NCBI GenBank assembly: GCA_016713275.1
Contig: JADJPL010000001.1
Span: 372,001 to 436,000, forward strand
DNA from: Haliscomenobacter sp.
GTDB lineage: Bacteria > Bacteroidota > Bacteroidia > Chitinophagales > Saprospiraceae
Reading direction: 5' to 3'
Length of the DNA stretch: 64,000 nt
Numbering within the stretch: the first letter of the stretch is position 1; every line of letters starts with the position of its first letter. A model generated the notes under the pieces. That model saw only the letters and a list, made by a program, of their open reading frames with translations, was not told the origin of the DNA and made no database searches. Positions 9,083 to 18,076 of the stretch are shown here, piece by piece. The translations under genes and the position numbers were made by a program.

Positions 9083-11084
9083 ATGAAAAACACTGCCCTC
9101 CTTCTCCTTTTCATCGGATTAAGCGCCGCCGCCGTTCTGGCCCAGCCGGCGGCCAAACGCCTCCTTCAGCCTTCAGATGTTTACCGGCTGCAATCCATCG
9201 GCTCCCCCAGGTTCCCCCGATGGGCATTGGGTGGCCTATACGCTTACCTCTGTTGACAGCGCCAAAGACAAACGAAACACCGACCTTTGGATGGTCAGTT
9301 GGGATGGATCTCAGTCCGTCCAACTCACGAACAGTCCGGACGGGGAAAGCAGCCCGCTTTGGAGCCCGGATGGAAAATACCTCTCCTTTCTTTCCTCCCG
9401 GCAAGGCGCCAAAAGCACCCAGGTGTGGCTTCTGGACCGAAGAGGAGGGGAAGCCGTCAAATTAACAGATATCAAAGCCGGCGTTAATGATTATTCCTGG
9501 GCCCCTGATGGCAAAAAGCTGGCACTCATCATCCGCGATCCAGACCCCGAGGAAAAGCCTGCAGATTCGCCCGGAACCGCCAAGCCCATGGTTATCAACA
9601 AATACCAATTCAAGCGGGATGGCGCCGGGTATATCACCGCCACAGACCGGTACGCGCATATTTACCTTTTCGATATCGCCAGCAAAAAGCTCGATACGCT
9701 TACCCGAGGTAATTTTAACCACAGCGACCCCGTTTGGTCTCCCGATGGCAAATCCATCGCGTTTGTCAGCAACCGCACCCCCAATCCGGACCGCAACAGC
9801 AATACCGACATTTTTGTCGTGGAAGCCAAGCCCGGCGCTCAACCCAGGCAAATAACTACCTGGAAAGGAGAGGACGATGCTCCTCAATGGAGCCCGGACG
9901 GTACGCGCATTGCCTACCTGCGTTCTTCCTCCGATGCCGACTGGATGATGTACGACCAAAGCATTCTGGCTATCGTATCCGCAGAAGGCGGCGAGCCCAG
10001 GTTGCTCTCCTCCACGCTCGACCGGCCCGTGTCGAATCCTCGCTGGAGCAAGGACAGCAAATCCATCGCCGCGCTGGTGAGCGACGACCGCCAACGCTAC
10101 GTAGGCCTGTTTCCCGCCGCTGGCGGTTCGATGTCCAAATTGATCGGAGGCGACCGGAGTTTTTCGGCTATTGAATTGCACAAAAACGGACAATGGATGG
10201 TCATGATGAGCAATCCCCAGCTTCCCGCCGAAATCCACGCGCTCGAAAGCGGCGCGCTGCGCCGGATCACGAAAGTGCACGATCCCTTCCTGGAGCCCCT
10301 TCAGCTTGCTTCCGTGGAAGGGTTCCGGTCCAAAAGCAACGATGGCACGGAAGTGGGAAACATCCTCTACCGCCCGGCAAATACCCCAAAAAGCCAGAAG
10401 CTTCCTACGGTGCTTTACATCCACGGTGGCCCCGTTGCGCAAGATGAGTTTGGCTTTGATTTGACCCGGCAAATGCTGGCCGCGCAAGGCCTTGCCACGG
10501 TAGCGGTAAACTACAGAGGAAGCAGCGGGCGAGGCCTCGATTTTTGCAAAGCGATTTACGCAGATTGGGGCAACAAAGAAGTAGCCGACATTCTTGGAGC
10601 AGCCGACTACCTCGTTGCCAATGGTATTTCAGATCCGGATAAGCTGGGTATCGGCGGCTGGAGCTATGGCGGTATCCTGACGGATTACACCACCGCAACC
10701 GATTCTCGGTTTAAGGCCGCCTTCAGCGGGGCGGGCAGCGCCCTGCAACTTACCATGTATGGAACCGATCAGTACGTGGTTCAATACGAAACCGAACTGG
10801 GGGTTCCCTGGAAAAACCTCGACAAATGGCTAAAGAGTTCTTACCCTGTCCTGAACGTAGAAAAAATTAAAACGCCCACCCTTTATATGGTGGGGCAAAA
10901 AGATTTTAATGTGCCTGCCGCAGGGAGCGAGCAGATGTACCAGGCCTTGCGTTCGCTGGGCGTGCCCACGGAATTTGTGATCTATCCTGGACAGTTTCAC
11001 GGCATCAACGTTCCAAGTTATCAGGAAGACCGGTACAAGCGCATGGGCAAGTGGTTTGAACAATACCTTATGGCAAAACCATAA
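9083..11084 (+). pseudogene. S9 family peptidase (beta-propeller plus hydrolase), frameshifted near its start
   Basis: The ATG at 9083 opens a signal peptide (MKNTALLLLFIGLSAAA, cleavage near LAQ) that runs to about residue 44, then the frame changes near TTCCCCC at 9212-9218. Inserting two bases restores PRFSPDGHWVAYTL, the usual first blade. The rest is intact: TolB/WD40-like SPDGK blades (about residues 45-380), then a prolyl-oligopeptidase-type catalytic domain with HGGP, nucleophile GGWSYGG, acid in GQKDFNVP and histidine in GQFHG. Family members are exported dipeptidyl- or acylaminoacyl-peptidases. A perfect terminator follows. Without repair, translation from an internal start would lack the signal peptide. 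Confidence 0.85.
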
Positions 11085-11095
11085 ATAAAAAGGCT

Positions 11096-11122
11096 AAAGA
11101 GGGGGCATAAATCCCCCTCTTT
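11096..11122 (+). terminator. Hairpin terminator after the S9 peptidase gene
   Basis: Perfect 10-bp stem AAAGAGGGGG / CCCCCTCTTT with a 7-base loop, 12 bases after the stop and followed by a T-rich stretch. It could act in both directions. Confidence 0.8.
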
Positions 11123-11175
11123 AAACCTTTTCTTCCTTGCCCAATCTAACCCCGCATCATCCAAAATCTATTTCC

Positions 11176-11487
11176 ATGCGACCCTTTCTCCTGTTGGTTT
11201 GCGCCTTGGGGCTGTTTACCTCTCCTGGCAGGGCACAGCAATTGTATTTTCCACCCCTTACCGGCTCAGCTTGGGAAACGATTTCTCCTTCCTCCCTTGG
11301 CTGGCGCACCGACCAAATCGATTCCCTTGAACACTTCCTCGTTCAGATTTATGATATGCAGGGAAAACGGATTCGCCAAATGCCCGGAACAAATGATATC
11401 CCGGCAGGAGACTTGCCCAAAGGCCTGCACGTCGTCCAGGCCCGCACCGAGAAAGGGTGGCATCTCGCCCGGTTTGTCAAAGAGTAG
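11176..11487 (+). pseudogene. Remnant of a T9SS-exported serine hydrolase lacking its catalytic domain
   Basis: The 103-residue product has a signal peptide (MRPFLLLVCALGLF, cleavage near RAQQ), then the N-terminal lead of a beta-lactamase-family serine hydrolase (YFPPLTGSAWETISP, SLGWRTDQIDSLEHFL). It passes directly into a type IX secretion C-terminal sorting domain (VQIYDMQGKR, LPKGLHVVQA, FVKE). The SxxK catalytic region and everything else between them are missing. The join at HFL-VQIYD is in frame. The product could still be exported but cannot be an enzyme. An in-frame deletion is inferred; a natural mini-protein is less likely. The ATG at 11176 is chosen over an upstream TTG. Confidence 0.65.
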
Positions 11488-11596
11488 AGGCTTCCATCAG
11501 GAAAGCTTGCTTTAGCGAAAATAAACCCGGGCAGCCAGCGGTATTATTTCCTATGGCATTCCCGGTTTTCAAAATTTTCCCTTTCTTTGGACAAAT

Positions 11597-12955
11597 ATGC
11601 TGGAACAAACACCTGAGCCAATGTCCAAAGAATCTGCCGCACCGCACACCCTGGGATTGTTCTCCGTCACGATGATCGTGATCAGCCTGGTTATGGGCAT
11701 GGGCATTTTTAAGATACCTGCCTTGATTGCCGCTACGTCCGGTACAGAAGCCATCTTCTTTGGGGCCTGGATTGTGGGAGGGATCGTAGCATTATTCGGC
11801 GCGCTGACGTATGCAGAGATTGGCACCCGCATGCCGGTTATGGGAGGGTATTACAAGGTATTTGCCCATTGCTATCATCCTGCAGTCGGTTTCACGATCA
11901 ACGCGCTGATTCTCGTGTGCAATGCCGCGTCTCTGGCGATTGTGGTGCTGGTGGGCGCCGATTTTGCGAGCGACCTGCTGTTCGGCAAACCGGCAGGGCC
12001 GGTTTTCAATACCACGGTAGGTATCGTGGGCGTAGCCTTATTCTATGGCGTGAACATTCTCGGGCTTCGGACGAGCAGCCGTACCCAGAACTTTTTGACC
12101 GTACTGAAAATCGGCCTGGTGGTATTACTCGTATCTTCTCTTTTTGCCGGCGTGCAGGTAGCGCCCCATGGGTACGAAGAAAGTCCGTTATATACCTACA
12201 ACGGCCACAACGGCCTTTTTTTGCTGATGGCAAGCCTCATCACCGTTTCTTTTATTTACGGAGGGTATCAGCACACCATCAACTTCGGAAGCGAGATGCA
12301 ATCCGGGCCCGTGCTGCAGAAAGGCGTCACGTTAGGGTTGGGGGTAATCCTGGTCGCCTACCTCTCCCTGAACTATGCCTACACCCGGGTAATCGGGTTT
12401 GAGGAAATGAAGAATGCCTCCGCCATCGGCGCCCTGCTTTGCGAGGCATGGTTTGGCCCTGCCGGCGCCAAGGTATTTGACGTCATGATGTTCCTGTCTG
12501 TCCTGTCGTACGTCAATATCTTGCTCATGACCAACCCCCGGATGATGTTCGCCATGAGCGAAGACGGGGTGTTTCCCAAAGTGTTTTCCTGGAGACATCC
12601 CCGCACCGGCGCCATGATCCCGGGCCTCACCACCTTTGCCCTGGCCACCATTCTGGTGGTATTCATCGGGCGGGGCATCGACAAAATTCTTGGGTTCACG
12701 ATGTTTCTCGACAGCATCGGTATGTGCACCTCTGCGGCGACGATTTTCATCCTCCGGAAACGAGGGGAGGGGAACGCGGCGGTCACCAGTAAGTGGAAAC
12801 GGTTCACTCCGGTTCTGGCCGCCGTCTTTGTGGCCGGCTACGGCGCAGTAGCTGTCGCAGTGGTGGTCAAGAGCCCTCTTTCCGCGGCGTTGGGAACCGC
12901 CTTGCTCCTCTTTTTCCTGGGGGTGTATTTTTTCTTTTACCACAAGAAAAAATGA
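11597..12955 (+). CDS. APC-family amino acid permease
   Basis: A 452-residue inner-membrane transporter with about 12 hydrophobic helices. The first helix carries the APC-superfamily break MGMGIFKIPA (about residues 35-45) and helix 3 starts with YAEIGTRMPVMGGYYKV, typical of amino acid-polyamine-cation carriers. The substrate cannot be read from the sequence, but the next gene starts one base after the stop and encodes a PLP enzyme of sulfur amino acid metabolism, so import of such an amino acid is a fair guess. Alternative ATG at 11621. Confidence 0.85.
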   Translation: MLEQTPEPMSKESAAPHTLGLFSVTMIVISLVMGMGIFKIPALIAATSGTEAIFFGAWIVGGIVALFGALTYAEIGTRMPVMGGYYKVFAHCYHPAVGFTINALILVCNAASLAIVVLVGADFASDLLFGKPAGPVFNTTVGIVGVALFYGVNILGLRTSSRTQNFLTVLKIGLVVLLVSSLFAGVQVAPHGYEESPLYTYNGHNGLFLLMASLITVSFIYGGYQHTINFGSEMQSGPVLQKGVTLGLGVILVAYLSLNYAYTRVIGFEEMKNASAIGALLCEAWFGPAGAKVFDVMMFLSVLSYVNILLMTNPRMMFAMSEDGVFPKVFSWRHPRTGAMIPGLTTFALATILVVFIGRGIDKILGFTMFLDSIGMCTSAATIFILRKRGEGNAAVTSKWKRFTPVLAAVFVAGYGAVAVAVVVKSPLSAALGTALLLFFLGVYFFFYHKKK

Positions 12956-12956
12956 T

Positions 12957-14117
12957 ATGGACCTCTCCTTTATTTTGAACGAATTGGGAGAAGAACGCGA
13001 ATTCTATTTCAACGCCATTTCCCCACCCATCGTCCAGACCAGCAACTTTAAGGCCAATAAGGTAGACGACCTGTACGGCTTGTTCGAGGACGAGTACAGC
13101 GGCTACCTGTATAGCCGCGGCCTCAACCCAACCGTTGATATTTTGCGAAAAAAACTGGCTGCTCTGGATGGCGCGGAGGACGCTCTGGTGTTTAACAGCG
13201 GGGCTTCTGCTATTTTTGCCTCTATTCTCGCCAACGTGAAAAGCGGAGACCATATCGTCAGCGTCCGCAACCCGTACACGTGGGCGCAACGGATGTTTGA
13301 GGTCATTTTACCCAGATTTCAGGTTCATACGACCTATGCCGACGGCCGGGATACGGCGCAGATAGAAGCAGCTCTCCAACCCAATACCGCCCTGATCTAT
13401 CTCGAAAGCCCCTCCAGTTGGTCCTTTGAGCTTCAGGACCTTCGGGCCATTGCCCGGCTGGCAAAAGAAAAAAACATCCTTACCATTTGCGACAACAGCT
13501 ATTGCACTCCTCTTTTCCAGCGGCCTATCGAAATGGGCATAGACCTCGTGCTTCAGAGCGCCACCAAATATATCGGGGGGCACAGCGATACCGTGGCCGG
13601 GGTGCTGAGCGGAAGCAAAGCCATGATCAAGAAGATTTTCGACAGCGAATACCTGAATATCGGAAGTGGCATCCAGCCGTTTAACGCCTGGCTCCTCATC
13701 CGGGGGCTGCGCACCCTGCCCGCCCGGCTCGAACGCTGCACCCGCACCACGAAAGCAGTAGTTGGCTTTCTCCAAGCACATCCCCGGGTGGAACGGGTGC
13801 TTTTCCCTCTGGACGAGGCATTCCCCCAATATGAGTTGGCATCCCTCCAAATGTCGGGCGCCTGCGGGTTGGTCAGTTTCTATTTGCATGCGCAAAGCCG
13901 CCAGGAGATCGTCCGGTTTTGCGAAGGCCTCCATCATGTGCTAATGGCGGTAAGCTGGGGAGGGCACGAAAGCCTGATTCTACCTAAGTGCGCGGGCATC
14001 CGGGAGGAAGCCTTCGATCCCGGAAATGCCGACCACCGCATGTTGCGCCTGTATGTGGGCCAGGAAGACCCCGAATACCTGATTCAAGACCTGGACCAAG
14101 CGCTGCGCATACGTTAA
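12957..14117 (+). CDS. Trans-sulfuration family PLP enzyme
   Basis: A cystathionine gamma-synthase / methionine gamma-lyase family enzyme of 386 residues. Visible family marks are YSRGLNPT near residue 43, the lysine that binds PLP in SATKYIGGHSD (about residue 203), and AVSWGGHESL near the C-terminus. Members make or break C-S bonds of cysteine, homocysteine and methionine derivatives; the exact reaction cannot be assigned by eye. It is coupled to the permease gene (one base apart), so a catabolic lyase for an imported amino acid fits as well as biosynthesis. Confidence 0.85.
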   Translation: MDLSFILNELGEEREFYFNAISPPIVQTSNFKANKVDDLYGLFEDEYSGYLYSRGLNPTVDILRKKLAALDGAEDALVFNSGASAIFASILANVKSGDHIVSVRNPYTWAQRMFEVILPRFQVHTTYADGRDTAQIEAALQPNTALIYLESPSSWSFELQDLRAIARLAKEKNILTICDNSYCTPLFQRPIEMGIDLVLQSATKYIGGHSDTVAGVLSGSKAMIKKIFDSEYLNIGSGIQPFNAWLLIRGLRTLPARLERCTRTTKAVVGFLQAHPRVERVLFPLDEAFPQYELASLQMSGACGLVSFYLHAQSRQEIVRFCEGLHHVLMAVSWGGHESLILPKCAGIREEAFDPGNADHRMLRLYVGQEDPEYLIQDLDQALRIR

Positions 14118-14215
14118 TTCTTTGTAAAACGTTTCATAACCTTGCGTTTTTGAGGTTGTTTGTTCGTTCGGAGAAAGAACATTCAAATTCCCTGTACTCC
14201 CTAAAATCAGCCTCC

Positions 14216-15427
14216 ATGAAAAAATTGGTTTTTTGCGCGCTTTGCGCTGCCCTTCTTTCCGTATCCCTTGTCCATGGACAAACCGGAAAAGCAGACCCCC
14301 TGGTAGGAACCTTCACGAACAAGCAGGCCGGGCTTGGATTGTCGGTATCCCCGCCACAAGACGGGCTCTACAAGGGTTTTTTCGACTATCAGGGCAAGCG
14401 CTATCCTTTTACCGGATTTAAGCTGCTGGGCATGCTGTCCGGCGAATACACCTTTGAAGGAAATGCCGTTGCGTTTTCCCTTGCCAAGGTAGGAGACGTT
14501 TTTTATGTAACCAGCGAAGGCGTCTCAATCGATGTGGAACGCACATCCGCTTCTCCTACCCCTGCTGGCGCCCCGGCTGAGGCTTCTACATCCAGCTCGT
14601 CGGCGTCTCCTTCCGGTAAGGAAGTTTCCAATCAAGCGCCGCCTGCCAGCGGGGCCCGCGTCGGCGACCCATCCAGCGGCTATAGCTTTCAACTGCCGGC
14701 TTCCTGGACCCAAACCCTGGAGAAGGGCAGTTTTATCATCAAAAAGGCGGGCCTCAACGCCCAAATTGGCCTCGCGCCGCACAATTATTCCTCTCTGGAA
14801 GAAATCCGCAGGAATGCCTTCGACGTACAGGACGCCGAATCCAACACGTTCTTGCGGGCTACCGTTGCCGCTTATGGCGCCAACAGCCTGTTCATCCGCT
14901 ACGATGGCCGGGCGCAAGGGCAGGCTATCGTCATCGAAATGATTTCCATGGTTTCCCCTCACGGCGGGGGCGTGTCTGTAGTCGGAAGCGGCGCTCAGGC
15001 GGATTATTCCGCCCAGGTCACTACGGCGGTAAAAACCATAGCCAACAGCGTCCAGTTTCAGAAACCTCAGGTTTCTGCGCTGGCCCAGCAATGGAAACAG
15101 CGCGTCAGCGGCAAGCAACTGTTGTTTCTTCAAACGGGTAACGGTTCGTCCGACAAGATCACCATCGACCTTTGCCCCGCCGGCCGTTTTGAGTACTATA
15201 GCAACTCCTCCTATATGTCGGGTGGGTTTTCCCAGTTTTCCTACGCAGGCCAGGACACCAATAGCGGAACCTGGAAGATCATCGCCCGGGGAAGCCAACC
15301 GGTGCTCCAGCTTTTTTTCGATTCCGGGTCCTTACAGGAATACCAGCTTTCCGTCAGGCAAGCGGGCAATGAAATCGGGCTGAACGGGCAACGCTATTTT
15401 ATTCAACCGGCTTCGAACTGCCCTTAG
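14216..15427 (+). CDS. Exported protein with low-complexity linker
   Basis: A 403-residue exported protein: signal peptide MKKLVFCALCAALLSVS (cleavage near VHG-Q), an N-terminal domain of about 90 residues (TFTNKQAGLGLSV, FDYQGKRYPF), a Ser/Pro/Ala-rich linker (about 105-140), then a second domain with SGYSFQLPASWTQ and a C-terminal beta-rich part (GRFEYYSNSSY, DTNSGTWKII). The C-terminal part resembles domains that sense or bind ligands in bacterial surface proteins, but I do not recognise a named family. The frame is open back to 13988; the ATG at 14216 fits the signal peptide. A terminator follows. Confidence 0.7.
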   Translation: MKKLVFCALCAALLSVSLVHGQTGKADPLVGTFTNKQAGLGLSVSPPQDGLYKGFFDYQGKRYPFTGFKLLGMLSGEYTFEGNAVAFSLAKVGDVFYVTSEGVSIDVERTSASPTPAGAPAEASTSSSSASPSGKEVSNQAPPASGARVGDPSSGYSFQLPASWTQTLEKGSFIIKKAGLNAQIGLAPHNYSSLEEIRRNAFDVQDAESNTFLRATVAAYGANSLFIRYDGRAQGQAIVIEMISMVSPHGGGVSVVGSGAQADYSAQVTTAVKTIANSVQFQKPQVSALAQQWKQRVSGKQLLFLQTGNGSSDKITIDLCPAGRFEYYSNSSYMSGGFSQFSYAGQDTNSGTWKIIARGSQPVLQLFFDSGSLQEYQLSVRQAGNEIGLNGQRYFIQPASNCP

Positions 15428-15471
15428 GAAAAAATTCCCCTCATAGAAATTATTTTTGAGATTCCCGAACA

Positions 15472-15515
15472 AACCCTTACCCAACGCGTTGGACTTGGGC
15501 TAAGGGTTCTTTTCT
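15472..15515 (+). terminator. Hairpin terminator
   Basis: AACCCTTACCCAA pairs with TTGGGCTAAGGGTT (one bulged C) at 15495-15508, followed by CTTTTCTC. It lies 45 bases after the stop of the exported protein gene. Confidence 0.75.
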
Positions 15516-15591
15516 CTATTCTTCCCTTTTCCGGAAGCCCCTCTTTGCGTGGGGACACCGCGAGGAAAATGGAAAAAGAACATTATTCCGG

Positions 15592-15720
15592 ACTTTAGAC
15601 GTTAGCCGTTAGAACGATAGCCAAGGCGGGACTTCATCTCATCCAACCCGCTTTGATTAGCGCCTCTATCGTTATGCTCTAAAGTCCAACGTCAAACATC
15701 TAAAGTCTAAAGTCTAAACT
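15592..15720. repeat. Heptad repeat arrays in the leader of the SulP gene
   Basis: Left array in phase at 15592-15612 (ACTTTAG ACGTTAG CCGTTAG). Right array in phase at 15677-15718: CTCTAAA, GTCCAAC, GTCAAAC, ATCTAAA, GTCTAAA, GTCTAAA, then CT and the ATG at 15721. Read as GTCYMMM, the two arrays point outward from a 60-base spacer, so the block is also an imperfect palindrome. The same unit and layout occur at 41208-41398. Apart from the terminator nothing else is seen in 15428-15720. Confidence 0.8.
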
Positions 15721-17301
15721 ATGAAATCATTTTTTCGCAACCTGGGTTCCGATTTCCCGGCGTCCATTGTCGTTTTGCTGGTTGCTCTTCCGCTTTGCCT
15801 AGGCATTGCGTTGGGGTCGAACGCGCCCCTGTTCTCCGGGATTATTGCGGGGATTGTGGGAGGGATTGCCATTGGCTTGCTGAGCGGCTCCCATCTCAGC
15901 GTGTCGGGTCCTGCTGCCGGCCTTACGGTCATTGTCGCAGCGGGGATTGCCAAAGCAGGCACATACGAAGTTTTCCTGGTGTCGGTTGTTTTGGCGGGGA
16001 TGCTCCAGATTGGTTTTGGGTTTCTCCGCGCAGGCGTCCTGGGCGATTTCGTTCCCAACTCGGTGATCAAAGGCATGCTGGCCGCAATTGGCATTATCCT
16101 GATATTGAAACAGCTCCCCCACCTGGTTGGGTACGATGCCGATTTCGAAGGCGACGAGGCGTTCATTCAGCCGGATTCGGAAAATACGTTTTCGGAAATT
16201 TTCAAGGCGCTGAACTATATCGAGCCTGGGGCCGTGATCATCGGATTGATCTGCCTGGGAATTTTGATTCTGTGGGAACTGAAGTTCATGAAATCCATTG
16301 AGGCGGTGAAGTTGGTTCCTGGTCCGTTGGCGGCGGTTGTTGCAGGTACCGTGCTCAACCAGGTATTCATGAATTCGCAACCATTCCTCGCGCTTGAAGC
16401 CAGCCATCTCGTAGCCCTTCCGGTAGCTTCTGACGCCAGGGAGTTCCTGACGTTTTTTACCCTTCCCAACTTCAGCGCAATAGGAAATGCCGCTGTTTGG
16501 ACGACTGCGCTTACCCTTGCTCTGGTAGCCAGCCTCGAAACCCTGCTCAGCATTGAGGCGGTTGATAAGCTCGACCCACTGAAGCGGGTGACGCCCAATA
16601 ACCGGGAACTCAAAGCGCAAGGGGTTGGAAATATGTTGTCGGGGCTATTAGGCGGGCTTCCGGTAACCTCCGTTATCGTCCGGAGTTCCGCCAACGTCAA
16701 CTCCGGTGGAAAAACCAAAGCCTCTGCCGTATTACATGGGGTGCTGATGCTGGCTTGCGTCTCTTTGATTCCTTGGCTTTTTAACAAAATACCTCTTGCA
16801 GCCCTGGCGGCAGTACTGATCTTCGTGGGGTATAAACTGGCAAAGATCACCTTGTTCAAAGAGTTTTACGCAAAAGGCTTCGACCAGTTCGTTCCCTTTT
16901 TGATCACCATCCTCGCCATCCTCTTAACCGACCTGCTGGAAGGGATCATTATCGGTATTCTGGTGGGCCTCTTCTTTATGCTGCGCAGCAACTTCCGCTC
17001 TGCTTTGCTGGTCGTTAAAGACAGCAACAACCACTATCTCGTGCGGCTGCGGAAGGACGTCACCTTTCTGAACAAACCGCTTGTCAAGCAGACTCTGGAG
17101 CAGATTCCCGAGAACGCCAAGGTGATCATTGATGTCAGTCCCGCCGAATTTATCGACCAGGATATCGTTGATTCCATCAATGAGTTTCTGGCCCACGCCC
17201 ACTTGAAAAACATCCGGGTGGCTTTCGAAAAGAGTCAGCATAAAAAAGCGCACGCCAATTTTATCACGCCGGTATTACCAGAAGATATTTCAACCATCTA
17301 G
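15721..17301 (+). CDS. SulP family anion transporter (probably bicarbonate)
   Basis: A 526-residue SulP/SLC26 permease: about 12-14 membrane helices up to residue 420 with the family stretch GSHLSVSGPAAGLTVIV near 56-73, and a C-terminal STAS domain (about 430-520, NAKVIIDVSPAEFIDQDIV). SulP proteins carry sulfate, bicarbonate or other anions. The beta carbonic anhydrase gene 39 bases downstream points to bicarbonate, as in known SulP-carbonic anhydrase pairs and fusions. The start codon lies directly behind a heptad repeat array, which therefore occupies the place of a ribosome-binding leader. Confidence 0.9.
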   Translation: MKSFFRNLGSDFPASIVVLLVALPLCLGIALGSNAPLFSGIIAGIVGGIAIGLLSGSHLSVSGPAAGLTVIVAAGIAKAGTYEVFLVSVVLAGMLQIGFGFLRAGVLGDFVPNSVIKGMLAAIGIILILKQLPHLVGYDADFEGDEAFIQPDSENTFSEIFKALNYIEPGAVIIGLICLGILILWELKFMKSIEAVKLVPGPLAAVVAGTVLNQVFMNSQPFLALEASHLVALPVASDAREFLTFFTLPNFSAIGNAAVWTTALTLALVASLETLLSIEAVDKLDPLKRVTPNNRELKAQGVGNMLSGLLGGLPVTSVIVRSSANVNSGGKTKASAVLHGVLMLACVSLIPWLFNKIPLAALAAVLIFVGYKLAKITLFKEFYAKGFDQFVPFLITILAILLTDLLEGIIIGILVGLFFMLRSNFRSALLVVKDSNNHYLVRLRKDVTFLNKPLVKQTLEQIPENAKVIIDVSPAEFIDQDIVDSINEFLAHAHLKNIRVAFEKSQHKKAHANFITPVLPEDISTI

Positions 17302-17312
17302 GGGTACCCCTA
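17299..17312. other. 14-bp perfect palindrome in the SulP-carbonic anhydrase gap
   Basis: TAGGGGTACCCCTA is its own complement and begins with the stop codon of the SulP gene. It may be an mRNA hairpin or a dyad binding site; the window gives no way to decide. Confidence 0.5.
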
Positions 17313-17340
17313 TATTTATTCACCTAAAAAACATCAAACG

Positions 17341-17973
17341 ATGCAGGTCTACGAAAAACTCCTCCTAAAGAATAAAGCCTGGGCTCAGGAAACCATTCAG
17401 GATGATCCCAATTTTTTCAAAAACCTTTCCGAGGTCCAAACTCCCGAGTTTCTTTGGATTGGTTGCAGCGACAGCCGGGTACCCGCTAACCAGATCACTG
17501 GCACGATACCGGGAGAACTCTTTGTGCACCGGAATATTGCGAATATGGTCGTGCATACCGACCTTAACCTCCTCAGCGTATTGGAGTATGCTGTGGTGTA
17601 TCTCAAGGTAAAACACATCATTGTGTGCGGCCATTATGGATGCGGAGGCGTCAAGGCGGCCATGAACACCCACTCCTATGGGATCATTAATAAGTGGCTA
17701 CGCAATATCAAGGATGTATACCGTTTCCATCGCCAGGAACTCGACGCCATTGAAGACAAGGATGCCCGCACCAACCGGCTGATTGAGTTGAACGTTCGCG
17801 AGCAAGTTATGAACCTGGCCAAAACGTCGATCATTCAGCGCGCCTGGAAAGAGGAACAACGCCCGCACTTGCACGGCTGGGTATACGGCTTGGACAATGG
17901 CCTGATCCACCCTGTTTTTGAAATGGAAGCCGAAACGCATATCGACTCGCTGTACGAGTTTGACAATTTATAA
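17341..17973 (+). CDS. Beta-class carbonic anhydrase
   Basis: A 210-residue cytosolic zinc enzyme interconverting CO2 and bicarbonate. Zinc ligands are visible: Cys in WIGCSDSRV (about residue 42, with the Asp-Arg dyad) and His/Cys in CGHYGCGG (about 98-101). Length and motif order match the Can/CynT type. It follows the SulP transporter gene in the same direction and probably shares its transcript, so the pair would take up or retain inorganic carbon for carboxylation reactions or help pH control. Confidence 0.95.
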   Translation: MQVYEKLLLKNKAWAQETIQDDPNFFKNLSEVQTPEFLWIGCSDSRVPANQITGTIPGELFVHRNIANMVVHTDLNLLSVLEYAVVYLKVKHIIVCGHYGCGGVKAAMNTHSYGIINKWLRNIKDVYRFHRQELDAIEDKDARTNRLIELNVREQVMNLAKTSIIQRAWKEEQRPHLHGWVYGLDNGLIHPVFEMEAETHIDSLYEFDNL

Positions 17974-18037
17974 TTGGGGGAAAGGGGCCTTTTTTGAAAA
18001 GTTACCCTATAGGGGAAGGCGCATGCGGAGAATAATT

Positions 18038-18045
18038 TATCTTTG
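18038..18045 (+). promoter_or_regulatory. Possible Bacteroidota -7 box (TATCTTTG)
   Basis: TATCTTTG lies 31 bases before the phosphoesterase ATG at 18077. No TTTG is found at the normal -33 distance, so only half of the promoter is supported. Confidence 0.35.
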
Positions 18046-18076
18046 AAGCTTCGCATGGTATTCAAAATCAATTCTA

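Noticed and set aside
9462..10487. 341-codon open frame on the minus strand
   Set aside because: Antisense to the S9 peptidase, which has clear motifs in the opposite frame.
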